Origin: UBA6921 sp031363085
GTDB lineage: Bacteria > Pseudomonadota > Gammaproteobacteria > SG8-11
DNA length: 64,000 nucleotides
Assembly (NCBI GenBank): GCA_031363085.1
Contig: JANLTU010000196.1
Location: 62,001 to 126,000 of the forward strand
Direction of reading: 5' to 3'
Below are positions 1 through 9,622 of this stretch, piece by piece. A program made the translations under genes and the position numbers. Numbering within the stretch: the first letter of the stretch is position 1; each line of letters starts with the position of its first letter. Below the pieces are notes generated by a model, which did not search any database, was not told the origin of the DNA, and saw only the letters and a program-made list of their open reading frames with translations.

Positions 1-3000
1 CGGCGGATAACCAATGCGCCGCACAACGCAGCAATAAATAAAACACCAAAGGCGCCGGTGGCAACTTTATCGTTGTCTTTGTTGACCGCCTTAAGTTGCA
101 ATGGCGCCAAGCTCGCGAATTCAGAATCTGCGGAACTCGCCGCGCTCAGAGTAACGATGTATTGCACATCACCGTCAATAACACTGTCGTCCACCCCAAT
201 GACCCGCACGGTTTTGGGCCGATCCCAATCTTCGGTGGTAAACGTAAGTCCTCTGGGAGCTACGGTCCCTTCCGTCGCCATTGAGCTGGTCAAAGAAATA
301 TTCACGTCACCTGAGGGCTCTTTGTTCAGCACCACGGTAAAGGCGGCTACACCGCTACTTTCACTGGTTACTAAAACCTCTGGGGCAACAACGATAATTT
401 TCGCCGCTTTTCCGTTGGGTTGTACCGGCTTGTTGCCGATATCGAGATTGACCAAACCAACTTTCAATACGGGAAGCATCCGGTAATTTGCATCGTCGCT
501 GTCGGTGGGGTCGATCAACACGTTGTAGGCGACATCGCCATTCGCGAAATTATCATTTACACCGGTGACGGTTACCGTTTGTGCAATATTCCAATTCGCG
601 ACGGTAAACAACAGCGCTTGCTCCGAGGTTACTACCCCTTCAGCGACATTCGACGAGGCCAGCGACAAACTGACGTTTGCATTTGGCCTGCGCGCCAACA
701 CCACGCTAAATGTGGCGGCAGCACCGGCCTTGCTGGTCGACAATTTGGTAGCGGGAGTAACAAGAATTTCTGCGACGTCATTGTCGCGATTGACCAACCA
801 CACATCGGGGGCATTCATGCCGTTGTACGCGACATCGCCGCTGACCGCCGGAGCGGTGATGATCGAATACAACACATCGCCATCAAGCGCATTATCGTCA
901 ACACCCGTCACCATCACGGTTATGGGTTTGTTCCAGTTACTGGCAGTAAACACAATGGTGTTGCGATTGACTACGCCTTCGGCAGAATTGCTGCTGGCAA
1001 TGCCAATCGAAACGTTGCCCGCTGGGACCTTACTCAACGCGAGTGTGAAGGTCGCAGTTCCGCCCGCCTCGCTGGTGAACAGATTAGGTCCGGGTGTAAC
1101 CAGAATATTAGGAATGTCGTCGTCGAAATTGACAACCGGAAGGTCGGGAGCATCCAGTCCGTTGTAGTTGGGATCGGCGCTCACCGCAGGGCTTAGTACT
1201 ACCGTGTATTGCACATTGCCGTCGATCTTGTTGTCATCCACGCCCGTCACCACGAGCGCCTGTGGAATATCCCAACTTGTGCTCGTAAATGTCAAAACCG
1301 AAGCTGAGAGCGTCCCTTCAGCAAGGTTGCTCGACGCCAGATTCAGCGTTACCTCGGCACTGGGTTTACTGGACAGGCGCACCAGAAACGTCGCCTGACC
1401 GCCGGCCTCTGAGGTTGTCAATCCCACAGTCGGCGTTACCACGAAACGGGCCGGATCATTGTCAATATTGATCGCGCCGATTCTCAGTTCGGCAAGTCCG
1501 GCGTATTTCTGATCCAGGCTGTTGTTCACATTGACCGCGATAAAATAAGCAACGTCGCCGTCCGTCACATTATCGTCGATGCCCTTGAGGGTGATGGTTT
1601 GCGCTTGATTCCAATTGGCCGCCGTGAACGTTTCAGACGACGGCGTGACGGTGCCTTCGCGGCGATTGCTGCTGGCGAAACTCAAGGTCACGTCCGCCGT
1701 CGGCTGGCTAGTTAAAGCCACCGTAAACGTAGCTGTTCCGCCGGCTTCGGTGGTCACCAATCCGCCGGCCGGATTTACTGCCAGGGCCGAGACGTCATTA
1801 TCGATATTGACTAAGTCGACACTTGGCGCCACCAAGTTATTATAATTCGGGTCTGCACTCACGACGCTGGTCGTGACCACCGAATAGGCAATGTCGCCGT
1901 CATTAACAACATCGTCGACGCCGCTTACGGTCACGGTCTTGGGCACATTCCAGTTGGCCGGTGTAAATACCAGGACAGACGGGGAGACTGTCCCCTCATT
2001 CGGATTGAGTGACGCCAGCGTCAAGGTCACATTCGCCGTCGGCGCAGTGCGCAAGACCACCGTAAAGCTCGCCGTACCCCCTGCTTCCGTGGTTTTCAAT
2101 CCTTGGGTCGGCGTATAGGTCAACCCCCCGGGCGTGGTCGCGCAACCATAAATGGACAGGTTATCGATCCACCAACCCGGCGAAGCGACCAGATTATCGG
2201 TGCCCAAGCGAAACCTGAACCGCACCGAGCGCCCGGCCAGCGTGCTTAGGTCCAGTTGGCTGTTAACATAGGCCCCGGTGTGTCCGGTAAACGCAGCGCG
2301 CCCGCCTAACGGGTTACTCGTACCGTTGAGTAACACACCGTCGTAGTTACGGCCCAGCGTGATCAGCGACCCGGCATCCTGCCAACTGCTCCCGGCATCC
2401 ACACTGTATTCGAGCACACCGCCATCAAAGCCGGTTTCAAAGTCGTAACTGCCGGCGAACTGCAACAACGCCTTGGCCGGCAATACCACGTCGCTTTTCA
2501 TCATTACACTGGAATCGGAAACGCCGGTGGCCGCATTGCCATGCAACGCGAAACTTCCACTTGCCGGATTGGTTGAAAAATAAATCGTAGGCGTTCCTTT
2601 ACCACCCAACCAAGAGTTCGCTCCGCTGGCAGCCGACGTGACCCAATTTCCCGAACCGGTATTTTCGAAATCGTCGGAAAATGTATATCTAACCACTTGC
2701 CCAACCGGACATTGCCCAGCCACGGCAGCAACCGGCGCAGGTGCCGTGCCCGGCGGTGCCGGGGGTACTTCCCCTTTAGGACAGGGGAGCGTTGTCATTT
2801 CAACTGCAAGCGCCGCTGTTTTTACTTGCGCGCAATCATCGTGAGTGATGCCGTTGGTGCCGACTAATTCATTGCAGGCTTGATTCAAACCATTGAAATT
2901 ATCAACTAAGCCGCTTGTTGGCGGTAACGACAATAGGGTCCGATATTGAATTTTTGCCGCCTTATCAAGACCGATCCCTTTGACGCTGTAGCCGTTGTAA

Positions 3001-4367
3001 TTTCCGCCGTCGACCATCAGTGCATAGGCATGATTCGCAACACCGCTATTGTTGTGTACCCGAAAATTATCCGCCGCGTCGCACAGGTAGTTGGCGTCGG
3101 TCACTTTTCCCGGTTGCCCGCGTAAATCCGGATTAAGCATGTTACGTATTCCGATACCGCTGTACCCGACCAGATCTTCGCCGATCATCCAACGCACATT
3201 GGGCGAGTCGTTGCCCTTGCCGTTCCACAGGTCAATGGTTTCGCCGAAAATGTCGGCATAGGACTCGTTGAGTGCGCCGGACTCACCTAAATAAACCAGC
3301 TTGGAGGTGTGGTCGATCAGTGCATGTGTGAGCTCATGCGCGACCACATCATCGGTGGTGAACCCTGCGCCTAGAAATACTCTTTTCACACTTGTGTTGC
3401 CGTCCCAATACGCACCTTTAAACGGGCATCCGGTACTGGTATTGCAATATCTGACGACAGCATTAAGCGCGGCGCCGGCGCCGTCATAGCTGTCACGACC
3501 ATGCACGGTGAAAAAGTAATTCCAAAAATCACCGACGAAATCAAACCCATTATCGACATCCGCTATATTGGTGGGCGGCTGCGCTTCATTGCGCGTGGGT
3601 ATCGCGGATATGATTGAGCCGTTATTCGCATCGAAGGTGCGACGGTTACGCGCTTCTGTCAGTTGACTATAGTTGTAAGCCAAGGCCCCGCTGGTCGCGT
3701 TAATCCAGACTCGCTCATACAATGCATCGCCGCCCACCGTGATAAACCAAGTCAGTTGCGGCCGACCCGGCTGGCCATGCAACAGCCCCACGTCGAATAT
3801 TTCAAGCTGCGGCACGCTGAAGGTCGCCGGCACCGGCCCATATTTTTTCAGAACCACGGATTGCGCGGTGCTCAAGGCCATATCGCCGCTAATCAACGGC
3901 GTAGTCGACAACAGCGTTGGCGCTGAAATCAGCTTGGAACTTATGGCGGTAATGCCCGTTGCGTTCAACCTGACAACCGCTTCCGCATTGCGCACCGGGA
4001 TACCGTTCAGCATTTGCTGGATACGCACCTGGCTGATCCCCACGTGGTCGGGGTCTTGCACTTCTGTGGTGACCAACTCTAACGGCGTCACTGCATCAAC
4101 GAAGAGGGTGCGATTGGATTTCAGAAATGCCTGGGCACGATCTTCCGGGCGCCGCAGTAACGAGGTTTCGGGAATTGGTTTTTTGGGATCGGCGCCGAGA
4201 AAATCAATTGAACGGTTCGCACGTTGTTTGGCAACGACATTGTTTGCCGGCGCATCGATAAACGCGCGCAGCGCCGCTTCGCGCCCCACTGGCGCAGCAA
4301 ATACTACGGCCGGCAGAAGGAGTACTGCACAGCAAAACTGAAGTACGGCAAGCATGCGTTGAAGCAT
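1..4367 (-). CDS. Secreted M4 (thermolysin-family) metallopeptidase with Calx-beta repeats, 3' end outside window
   Basis: Secreted zinc endopeptidase of the thermolysin (M4) family. From the ATG at 4365–4367 there is a signal peptide (MLQRMLAVLQFCCAVLL, then AFA), then an FTP/PepSY-like propeptide to about residue 230. The catalytic domain has HELTH at residues 344–348, the third zinc ligand E368 in GALNESYADIFGE, and the M4 catalytic histidine H446 in NSGVANHAYALMVDGG. A jelly-roll/MAM-like segment follows (about 560–755), then six Calx-beta-like repeats of about 110 residues, each with a conserved GVDD..DGDV.Y motif. The last visible residues form a hydrophobic stretch followed by Arg-Arg (GVLFIAALCGALVIRR), like a C-terminal sorting or anchor signal. 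The frame is open to base 1, so the stop lies just outside. It probably degrades extracellular protein or matures other surface proteins. Confidence 0.93.
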   Translation of the reverse strand, partial: MLQRMLAVLQFCCAVLLLPAVVFAAPVGREAALRAFIDAPANNVVAKQRANRSIDFLGADPKKPIPETSLLRRPEDRAQAFLKSNRTLFVDAVTPLELVTTEVQDPDHVGISQVRIQQMLNGIPVRNAEAVVRLNATGITAISSKLISAPTLLSTTPLISGDMALSTAQSVVLKKYGPVPATFSVPQLEIFDVGLLHGQPGRPQLTWFITVGGDALYERVWINATSGALAYNYSQLTEARNRRTFDANNGSIISAIPTRNEAQPPTNIADVDNGFDFVGDFWNYFFTVHGRDSYDGAGAALNAVVRYCNTSTGCPFKGAYWDGNTSVKRVFLGAGFTTDDVVAHELTHALIDHTSKLVYLGESGALNESYADIFGETIDLWNGKGNDSPNVRWMIGEDLVGYSGIGIRNMLNPDLRGQPGKVTDANYLCDAADNFRVHNNSGVANHAYALMVDGGNYNGYSVKGIGLDKAAKIQYRTLLSLPPTSGLVDNFNGLNQACNELVGTNGITHDDCAQVKTAALAVEMTTLPCPKGEVPPAPPGTAPAPVAAVAGQCPVGQVVRYTFSDDFENTGSGNWVTSAASGANSWLGGKGTPTIYFSTNPASGSFALHGNAATGVSDSSVMMKSDVVLPAKALLQFAGSYDFETGFDGGVLEYSVDAGSSWQDAGSLITLGRNYDGVLLNGTSNPLGGRAAFTGHTGAYVNSQLDLSTLAGRSVRFRFRLGTDNLVASPGWWIDNLSIYGCATTPGGLTYTPTQGLKTTEAGGTASFTVVLRTAPTANVTLTLASLNPNEGTVSPSVLVFTPANWNVPKTVTVSGVDDVVNDGDIAYSVVTTSVVSADPNYNNLVAPSVDLVNIDNDVSALAVNPAGGLVTTEAGGTATFTVALTSQPTADVTLSFASSNRREGTVTPSSETFTAANWNQAQTITLKGIDDNVTDGDVAYFIAVNVNNSLDQKYAGLAELRIGAINIDNDPARFVVTPTVGLTTSEAGGQATFLVRLSSKPSAEVTLNLASSNLAEGTLSASVLTFTSTSWDIPQALVVTGVDDNKIDGNVQYTVVLSPAVSADPNYNGLDAPDLPVVNFDDDIPNILVTPGPNLFTSEAGGTATFTLALSKVPAGNVSIGIASSNSAEGVVNRNTIVFTASNWNKPITVMVTGVDDNALDGDVLYSIITAPAVSGDVAYNGMNAPDVWLVNRDNDVAEILVTPATKLSTSKAGAAATFSVVLARRPNANVSLSLASSNVAEGVVTSEQALLFTVANWNIAQTVTVTGVNDNFANGDVAYNVLIDPTDSDDANYRMLPVLKVGLVNLDIGNKPVQPNGKAAKIIVVAPEVLVTSESSGVAAFTVVLNKEPSGDVNISLTSSMATEGTVAPRGLTFTTEDWDRPKTVRVIGVDDSVIDGDVQYIVTLSAASSADSEFASLAPLQLKAVNKDNDKVATGAFGVLFIAALCGALVIR

Positions 4368-4516
4368 CGCGACCCCAGCGATATTTAGCGGGTTCACGCT
4401 ATCACAGCAAGACCTGCCGCGTCAGCTTAATCTAGCCCATCTATGCATGCTCCCGGCCCTCAGGAATTACGTTTTTATACTGCACAAACTGACCGCATGT
4501 TGGGTCGCATTACGGA

Positions 4517-5779
4517 TCATGGTATTGGTCTTGAACCTTCATCCACCCGCCACAATACGGCGGCTCCGGCGACGAACAAAACCATCAGCGACAGAATCGC
4601 CACACGCGGGCTGCCACTGATGACACCAACCCAGCCCATGAGTAACGGGCCGAGCACAGTAGCGAATTTCCCTAACATGTTGTAGAAACCGAAAAATTCA
4701 GCGGATTTATCCTGCGGGATCAGCCGGCTGTACAGCGAACGGCTCAGCGCCTGAATACCGCCTTGCACCAAGCCTATCGTGACCGCGATGGCGTAAAACT
4801 CGGTGATATTGGAAATTTGATACGCCCATGCGGTGACGCCGACATAAACTGCGATGGCGATAAAGATACTGCGCTTGGACCCGATGCGTTCGCCGAGCCG
4901 GCCAAATACCAGCGCAGCAGGAAATCCGACAAACTGGGTAATCAGCAAGGCAATGATCAGGCTATTCGAATCAAAGCCCAGCGACATGCCGTAGTCGACC
5001 GCCATCACAACGATGGTGTCCACGCCATCGATGTACAACCAATAGCCGATCAGGAACACCCAAACCATGCGCAATTGGCGAATTTCGCGAAACGTCTGCA
5101 TGAATTGGCGCAGTCCTTGACTGATTGCGGCCAGACTCAAATGCGCGTCGTCAGCGCCCGCTTCTTTGACAAAAATCAGCAGTGGCAATGCAAATACCGC
5201 CCACCACAGCGCCACGCAGACAAACGATAAACGCACCGCCTCACCGGCATCGGCCAGCCCAAAGGTTTGCGGTTGCAGCGTCATCCACACATTTACTGCA
5301 AACAATAATCCGCCGCCCAAATAACCCAACGCATAACCGAGCGACGATACCCGGTCGCGTTGATTCGGATGCGCGACGTTGACCAATAATGCGTCGTAGA
5401 AAATATTGCCGCCCAAAAAACCGACCGATGCCAATACATACAAAGTGGTGGCGGCAACCCAATCGCCGCGCTGCACAAAATACAAACTGCCGGTCATCAC
5501 CACGCCCAGCAGACCGAAGGTCAACAGAAATTTTTTGCGCGCCCCGGCACGGTCGGCGACTGCGCCCAGCAGCGGCGCAAGTGCGGCGATCAACACGCTG
5601 GCCAGCGAATTCGCCACGCCTAAATGAAACGTACTGTCGGTAACGTCTGCACCCGCGCTCCAATATTGTTTGAAAAAGATCGGAAAAAAGCCTGCCATTA
5701 CGGTGGTGGCGTAAGCGGAGTTGGCCCAGTCGTACATTGACCAGGAAATTATTTGACGACGATCAGGGGTGGCACGCAT
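4517..5779 (-). CDS. MFS transporter, UMF1/Atg22-like family
   Basis: Inner-membrane permease of 420 residues, normal for this branch of the major facilitator superfamily. It opens with ISWSMYDWANSAYATTVMAG, the hallmark N-terminus of the UMF1/Atg22-like group, and has about twelve hydrophobic segments; GAVADRAGARKKF lies in the first cytoplasmic loop and a second loop of GRLGERIGSKRS type is present. The substrate is unknown; eukaryotic Atg22 exports vacuolar amino acids, but that cannot be carried over to the bacterial group. It is transcribed alone, 149 bases upstream of the M4 peptidase start and divergent from the FimV-like gene. The start at 5779 gives the family-typical N-terminus. Confidence 0.88.
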   Translation of the reverse strand: MRATPDRRQIISWSMYDWANSAYATTVMAGFFPIFFKQYWSAGADVTDSTFHLGVANSLASVLIAALAPLLGAVADRAGARKKFLLTFGLLGVVMTGSLYFVQRGDWVAATTLYVLASVGFLGGNIFYDALLVNVAHPNQRDRVSSLGYALGYLGGGLLFAVNVWMTLQPQTFGLADAGEAVRLSFVCVALWWAVFALPLLIFVKEAGADDAHLSLAAISQGLRQFMQTFREIRQLRMVWVFLIGYWLYIDGVDTIVVMAVDYGMSLGFDSNSLIIALLITQFVGFPAALVFGRLGERIGSKRSIFIAIAVYVGVTAWAYQISNITEFYAIAVTIGLVQGGIQALSRSLYSRLIPQDKSAEFFGFYNMLGKFATVLGPLLMGWVGVISGSPRVAILSLMVLFVAGAAVLWRVDEGSRPIP

Positions 5780-5908
5780 AGATGCGCATCATGCCGCCGT
5801 GGATATCGAAATGCAAAAGCGCGCGAACTCGTTATCATCTATTGAATAACTGCGTAAATTTTCGTTTAATGCTCCGCACACCCACGAGACTATTCCCGCA
5901 TCGAGCCC

Positions 5909-6505
5909 ATGAACCAATTTTCGATTGCAATATTATTGTTGGTCGCAACTTGCAACTCCATAAGTTTGCAGGCCAACGACTCCGCCCCTATTTTAACTGC
6001 GGCTGCGGAAACAGCTTCTGGCGGGCGCTCGGCCAGTGCGCAAAAATATGGTCCGACCACGCAAGGCGAAACCTTGGCACATGTCGTCGAGCAGGTGTTG
6101 ACAGATGCAAGCATCAGCAATGAACAAATGATGTGGGCCTTGTATACCGCCAACCCGAAAGCATTTGAGAAAGGCAAATTGAATAATTTGCGTACCGGCG
6201 TGTTTCTGACCGTGCCAACACCCGAGCAGGTGCGTCGTATTGACGCAAAAATTGCACACCGCGAAATCGAAAGCCGCGTCGCACCTCCCAAACCCAAATC
6301 TAAGCCCTCGACAATTAAGTCATCGAAAACAGGCGATATCGATGCTCAAATTGAAGAAGCGAAACACGAGCGAGAAGACGCCGCTAAAGAACAAGTTTTT
6401 CTTAAAGCGCGCTTGAAAGAAATGGAAGATAAAATCCAGACGTTGCTGCGTGAAAACGCCGAGCGCGATGCGAAACTACGCGCACAATCTACCCAACAAA
6501 AATAA
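5909..6505 (+). CDS. Secreted FimV-core/LysM-like protein with coiled-coil tail
   Basis: A 198-residue protein with signal peptide MNQFSIAILLLVATCNSIS, cleaved near LQA. Residues about 45–105 match the FimV core: YGPTTQGETL, then EQMMWALYTANPKAF and NNLRTGVFLTVPT. In FimV/HubP proteins this periplasmic LysM-type segment binds peptidoglycan and places polar machinery such as type IV pili and chemosensory arrays. Residues about 145–198 are a charged heptad-like coiled coil (EAKHEREDAAKEQVF onward). The transmembrane segment and acidic cytoplasmic TPR region of full FimV (usually over 700 residues) are absent, so this is a short FimV-like protein and not FimV. A ChpB-receiver-like gene follows 135 bases downstream on the same strand, which fits a joint polar or pilus role. 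Confidence 0.75.
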   Translation: MNQFSIAILLLVATCNSISLQANDSAPILTAAAETASGGRSASAQKYGPTTQGETLAHVVEQVLTDASISNEQMMWALYTANPKAFEKGKLNNLRTGVFLTVPTPEQVRRIDAKIAHREIESRVAPPKPKSKPSTIKSSKTGDIDAQIEEAKHEREDAAKEQVFLKARLKEMEDKIQTLLRENAERDAKLRAQSTQQK

Positions 6506-6640
6506 GTCCATCATGATGTAAAGATTGCGCACCCGGTTGCTTGATTTTTGGGCAATGAATCATGTTAAGCTAGTCAAACTTTCGCCGAAACGCTCATTTA
6601 CAGCGCTAAGTCACTGTTAAGACTACGGGGGTGGCAACCG

Positions 6641-8332
6641 ATGGAACACAAACAATTTAGCTTACCCGCCATGCGGGTCTCGATAGTTTCCGTCTCACGT
6701 GATCAGCGCGAACATCTCAAACGCTTAATTGAGCAACATGGCCCGCGCGTTGTAGGCATGTCCGGTTTCCGCGACTACAACCTGCCCCGCGACGAACAGC
6801 ACCCGGATGTCCTCTTAGTTGATTTAGACCAAGCCGATGATGCCTCGCTTACCCGCATCGAAGGCTTACTTGAACAAAGTAACGTTCCCGTGTTGTTCAA
6901 TGAAAGCACCGCTGTTCCCGCAGTACCTGGCCCCTACCACGATGATTGGGTTGATAACCTGGTTGGGAAGCTCTACATCCTGGCAACCCATCGCAGCTTG
7001 GTTGCCCGAGCGGGCCTGTCAGAACGCCCCCGCTATGCACAAACCGTGGATTACACGTTGCCTAATGTACTGATCGTCTCGCATTCAAAAACGCGCCGCA
7101 GGGTATTACAAATTATCTTGGCTGCACAGGGCATTAGAGACTGTACCGAAACATCGTTTGAACCTAAATTCATTGCGGAACGCATCGAACACTACGACGC
7201 GCTGCTGGTAGATGAGCATAACGTTAGCCCCGATGAACAAAAGATACTCGGTGAGTTGATTAGCCAAACGCAAGTACCGGTACACGTATGTAACAGTTCG
7301 GCTATTCCCTACTCGGCGCTGGCGCGTCGGAAGTGGGGCATACAACTGGCAGGGAAAATCATCAAGAGTTCCAAACCAAATTCGGCGCCTACGGCAATAG
7401 CGGCGCGTGAGCCCACGCAGGCGCCTATGGCTGCACCCGTCAATCACAGCATCGCGGCTAATGCTGTTAATAGCGAACATGAGTGGGGAAGCCGTTTGTC
7501 GGAAGTACTGGCCCAGGTTCGTACCAACCTGACCCAACAAGCAGCTACGGCAAAAGTACGCAGAACTGCACCCCCGCCTCTTACAATCCCAAAGGTCGCC
7601 GCAGCCACCGGCGGCTCTGCGACACCTACTGCAAAAATCAGCAAATCCAGTGCTCCGATGGCCTTCGACGAACAACCCTCATTAATCTCCGATGCCTCGA
7701 TCATGACGCAAGTGGATTTACGCTTGGCAGAATCCAAACTGAACGAAGCCGGTGCGACGCTTGGCATCATCTCGGTACATCGCGAAATGAATGCTTCAGG
7801 CAAAAAAATAGACGCCAAGCTCTTGGATACGCCTAGTACTGCACAGGCTAGCAAGGTCGTCACACCTCTTCGCCCTACCAGCAAACCAGCAGAGGCTGTT
7901 CATCGTAATCGCACCGATAAGCCAGCACAAAGCAAGAAAACGACGCTGTCCTCACTCGACCTCATCGACGCCACTAACCTTGATAGCCTGCCCGTCACAC
8001 TCCCGCCGAAGATGAAAAATACAAAGCCATCTAGCACAAAGCCACCTGAGCCGTTGCCGGACGACGCGAGAGATTCTGAGATTGAGCGCTTTTTCGACTT
8101 CGATAAAGAGGTGGATACTTCGCAGTCCCGCCATCCCCCGGGAGAAGGCCGCATACTCAACGCGACGATTCACGACGAAATTCTGCCGTGGAGTAATGAC
8201 GAAGAACTAACAAATCCATTCAGCAAGCATGCAACCAAGAACGCAACTGGCCAGACCCAGAAAAAATCGCGTTCGCTCTGGCGGGATTCCTTGCATGGAA
8301 TTCGGAAAAAACTCCCCAAAATATTTCACTGA
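6641..8332 (+). CDS. Protein with two tandem ChpB-type pseudo-receiver domains and a long disordered tail
   Basis: A 563-residue soluble protein. Two similar domains lie in tandem: residues about 11–113 (MRVSIVSVSRDQREHL, HPDVLLVDLDQ, NVPVLFNESTAVP, WVDNLVGKLY) and about 141–240 (PNVLIVSHSKTRRRVL, YDALLVDEHN, QVPVHVCNSSAIP, KWGIQLAGKI). They resemble the N-terminal receiver-like domain of ChpB, the methylesterase of the type IV pilus (Chp) chemosensory system, with D61 and D191 where a receiver's phospho-acceptor strand ends. No CheB methylesterase domain follows: residues about 240–540 are low-complexity, rich in Ala, Pro, Ser, Thr and Lys, ending in a basic patch (KKSRSLWRD, KKLPKIFH). It follows the FimV-like gene. 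The family match is from pattern memory and the function is unknown. Confidence 0.6.
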   Translation: MEHKQFSLPAMRVSIVSVSRDQREHLKRLIEQHGPRVVGMSGFRDYNLPRDEQHPDVLLVDLDQADDASLTRIEGLLEQSNVPVLFNESTAVPAVPGPYHDDWVDNLVGKLYILATHRSLVARAGLSERPRYAQTVDYTLPNVLIVSHSKTRRRVLQIILAAQGIRDCTETSFEPKFIAERIEHYDALLVDEHNVSPDEQKILGELISQTQVPVHVCNSSAIPYSALARRKWGIQLAGKIIKSSKPNSAPTAIAAREPTQAPMAAPVNHSIAANAVNSEHEWGSRLSEVLAQVRTNLTQQAATAKVRRTAPPPLTIPKVAAATGGSATPTAKISKSSAPMAFDEQPSLISDASIMTQVDLRLAESKLNEAGATLGIISVHREMNASGKKIDAKLLDTPSTAQASKVVTPLRPTSKPAEAVHRNRTDKPAQSKKTTLSSLDLIDATNLDSLPVTLPPKMKNTKPSSTKPPEPLPDDARDSEIERFFDFDKEVDTSQSRHPPGEGRILNATIHDEILPWSNDEELTNPFSKHATKNATGQTQKKSRSLWRDSLHGIRKKLPKIFH

Positions 8333-8523
8333 TAACCGCAAGTCACTGGACAAGGCTAGCAGCCTGCCGGACTTAGGTGGTGTGGAGCGAAACAGTGGGA
8401 GAGCAAGGACAGAACAGCGCAAATTTGAGGCGAATAGTCGATCTATTTAACGAAATTTGCGTTGTTATGGACGACCGCTCCTCCCGCTTTTGCAACCCCG
8501 CCCATCCTAAGTCCGACAAGCTG

Positions 8524-9591
8524 CTAGGGTGTTGCGCTAACTAAAACGTCATTGATTTTCTTGGTCATCAACGTTGCCTTGGCTTCCGGAATTACAAATA
8601 CCCGGCCCTTGAGACTTTGAGCCAGTGTTTCCGCTTCCTGCTTGACCTTAGTGGACTCAGCGCTGGGCGCACCCTTTGAAGTCGCGTTCGCATCAAACGA
8701 TACTTCGTATTTTACATACCACTTGTTATCTTTTTGCAGCAACGCGGTCTTAACCGCCAATCCGTCAAAGCTATGATATTCATTATGGCCTACACCGGTT
8801 GCTGGAAACGTCACCGTATCTGCGACAAATACATCGTCTGGGACGACGTTTTCAAGGGCTGCGGACATGTCGTCGAGACGCGCCTGTGAACGAATCTTGG
8901 CGTTGTGCGGTAGTGGCGAATATTGAAAACCCTTATCTTCGGGTGACGCTTTAGTAACAAGATAATGCGCACCATCCGGCAGCGTGATGTTAAGGCTTTT
9001 GATCCTGGAGCGAAAAATATCCACGATCCGATCTTTGCGCAGCCACGCCGCAGCATCGGTCACTACCTCAACCTTGCCTTCCACTAACCACGCTTGCGCT
9101 TCGTTTAGGCGTCGCACATAGAGCTGCTTCTTTACACCATCGTCGCTGTCGTGCACATCGCCGATCACCAGTGCTGCAAGCGTTTCTCCATTTCCGTCTT
9201 TCAAAATCACACCCGGATGAGTGGCGTCTTCCGCCGCTGGATCAGTGACGCCGAGCTTATCGTATTGATCCGCTTTGCCGGTCTTGGCTTCCACTCTCAA
9301 TAGGTTCGCGATACTCAGCACCAGGGGCTTGAGCTTGTCAAAATCGGCTGCGTAGCCGTCTTTCTCCTTGATGCGCCAAGTCTCGTCATCACGCTGCAAG
9401 GTTATATGTTCCTTACCCTGCACAATTTCCACCGTTACCACGTCATTGAGTTTTTGTTCAATATCACGAAAAAACAACGCCCCTAATGCATCGTCGCTGG
9501 TCGCCGCTTCGCGTCGCTGCGCCAGCAATACTGCAATGACAACGACCAACAGCGTGATAATCACCAGAACCGCGATATTTTTCCTATCCAT
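8524..9591 (-). CDS. DUF4340 domain-containing membrane-anchored protein of the Gld-type ABC operon
   Basis: A 355-residue protein anchored by one N-terminal transmembrane segment (NIAVLVIITLLVVVIAVLL) with the rest periplasmic. The segment with EIVQGKEHITLQRDDETWRI and the later paired beta units are typical of DUF4340, a family found with gliding-type ABC transporters. I chose the ATG at 9591: the longer frame to 9669 would bury most of the GldG C-terminus and lacks a plausible leader. It is the last gene of a four-gene operon (ATPase, permease, GldG, this gene), 31 bases after the GldG stop. Its biochemical role is not established; a periplasmic accessory subunit is a reasonable inference. 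Confidence 0.8.
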   Translation of the reverse strand: MDRKNIAVLVIITLLVVVIAVLLAQRREAATSDDALGALFFRDIEQKLNDVVTVEIVQGKEHITLQRDDETWRIKEKDGYAADFDKLKPLVLSIANLLRVEAKTGKADQYDKLGVTDPAAEDATHPGVILKDGNGETLAALVIGDVHDSDDGVKKQLYVRRLNEAQAWLVEGKVEVVTDAAAWLRKDRIVDIFRSRIKSLNITLPDGAHYLVTKASPEDKGFQYSPLPHNAKIRSQARLDDMSAALENVVPDDVFVADTVTFPATGVGHNEYHSFDGLAVKTALLQKDNKWYVKYEVSFDANATSKGAPSAESTKVKQEAETLAQSLKGRVFVIPEAKATLMTKKINDVLVSATP

Positions 9592-9622
9592 CCTTGCAAC
9601 ACTCGTCGTGAAATTAATAGCG

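Noticed and set aside
420..1196. Plus-strand frames in the first 4 kb
   Set aside because: They lie antisense to the M4 peptidase, whose motifs are continuous on the minus strand to base 1.
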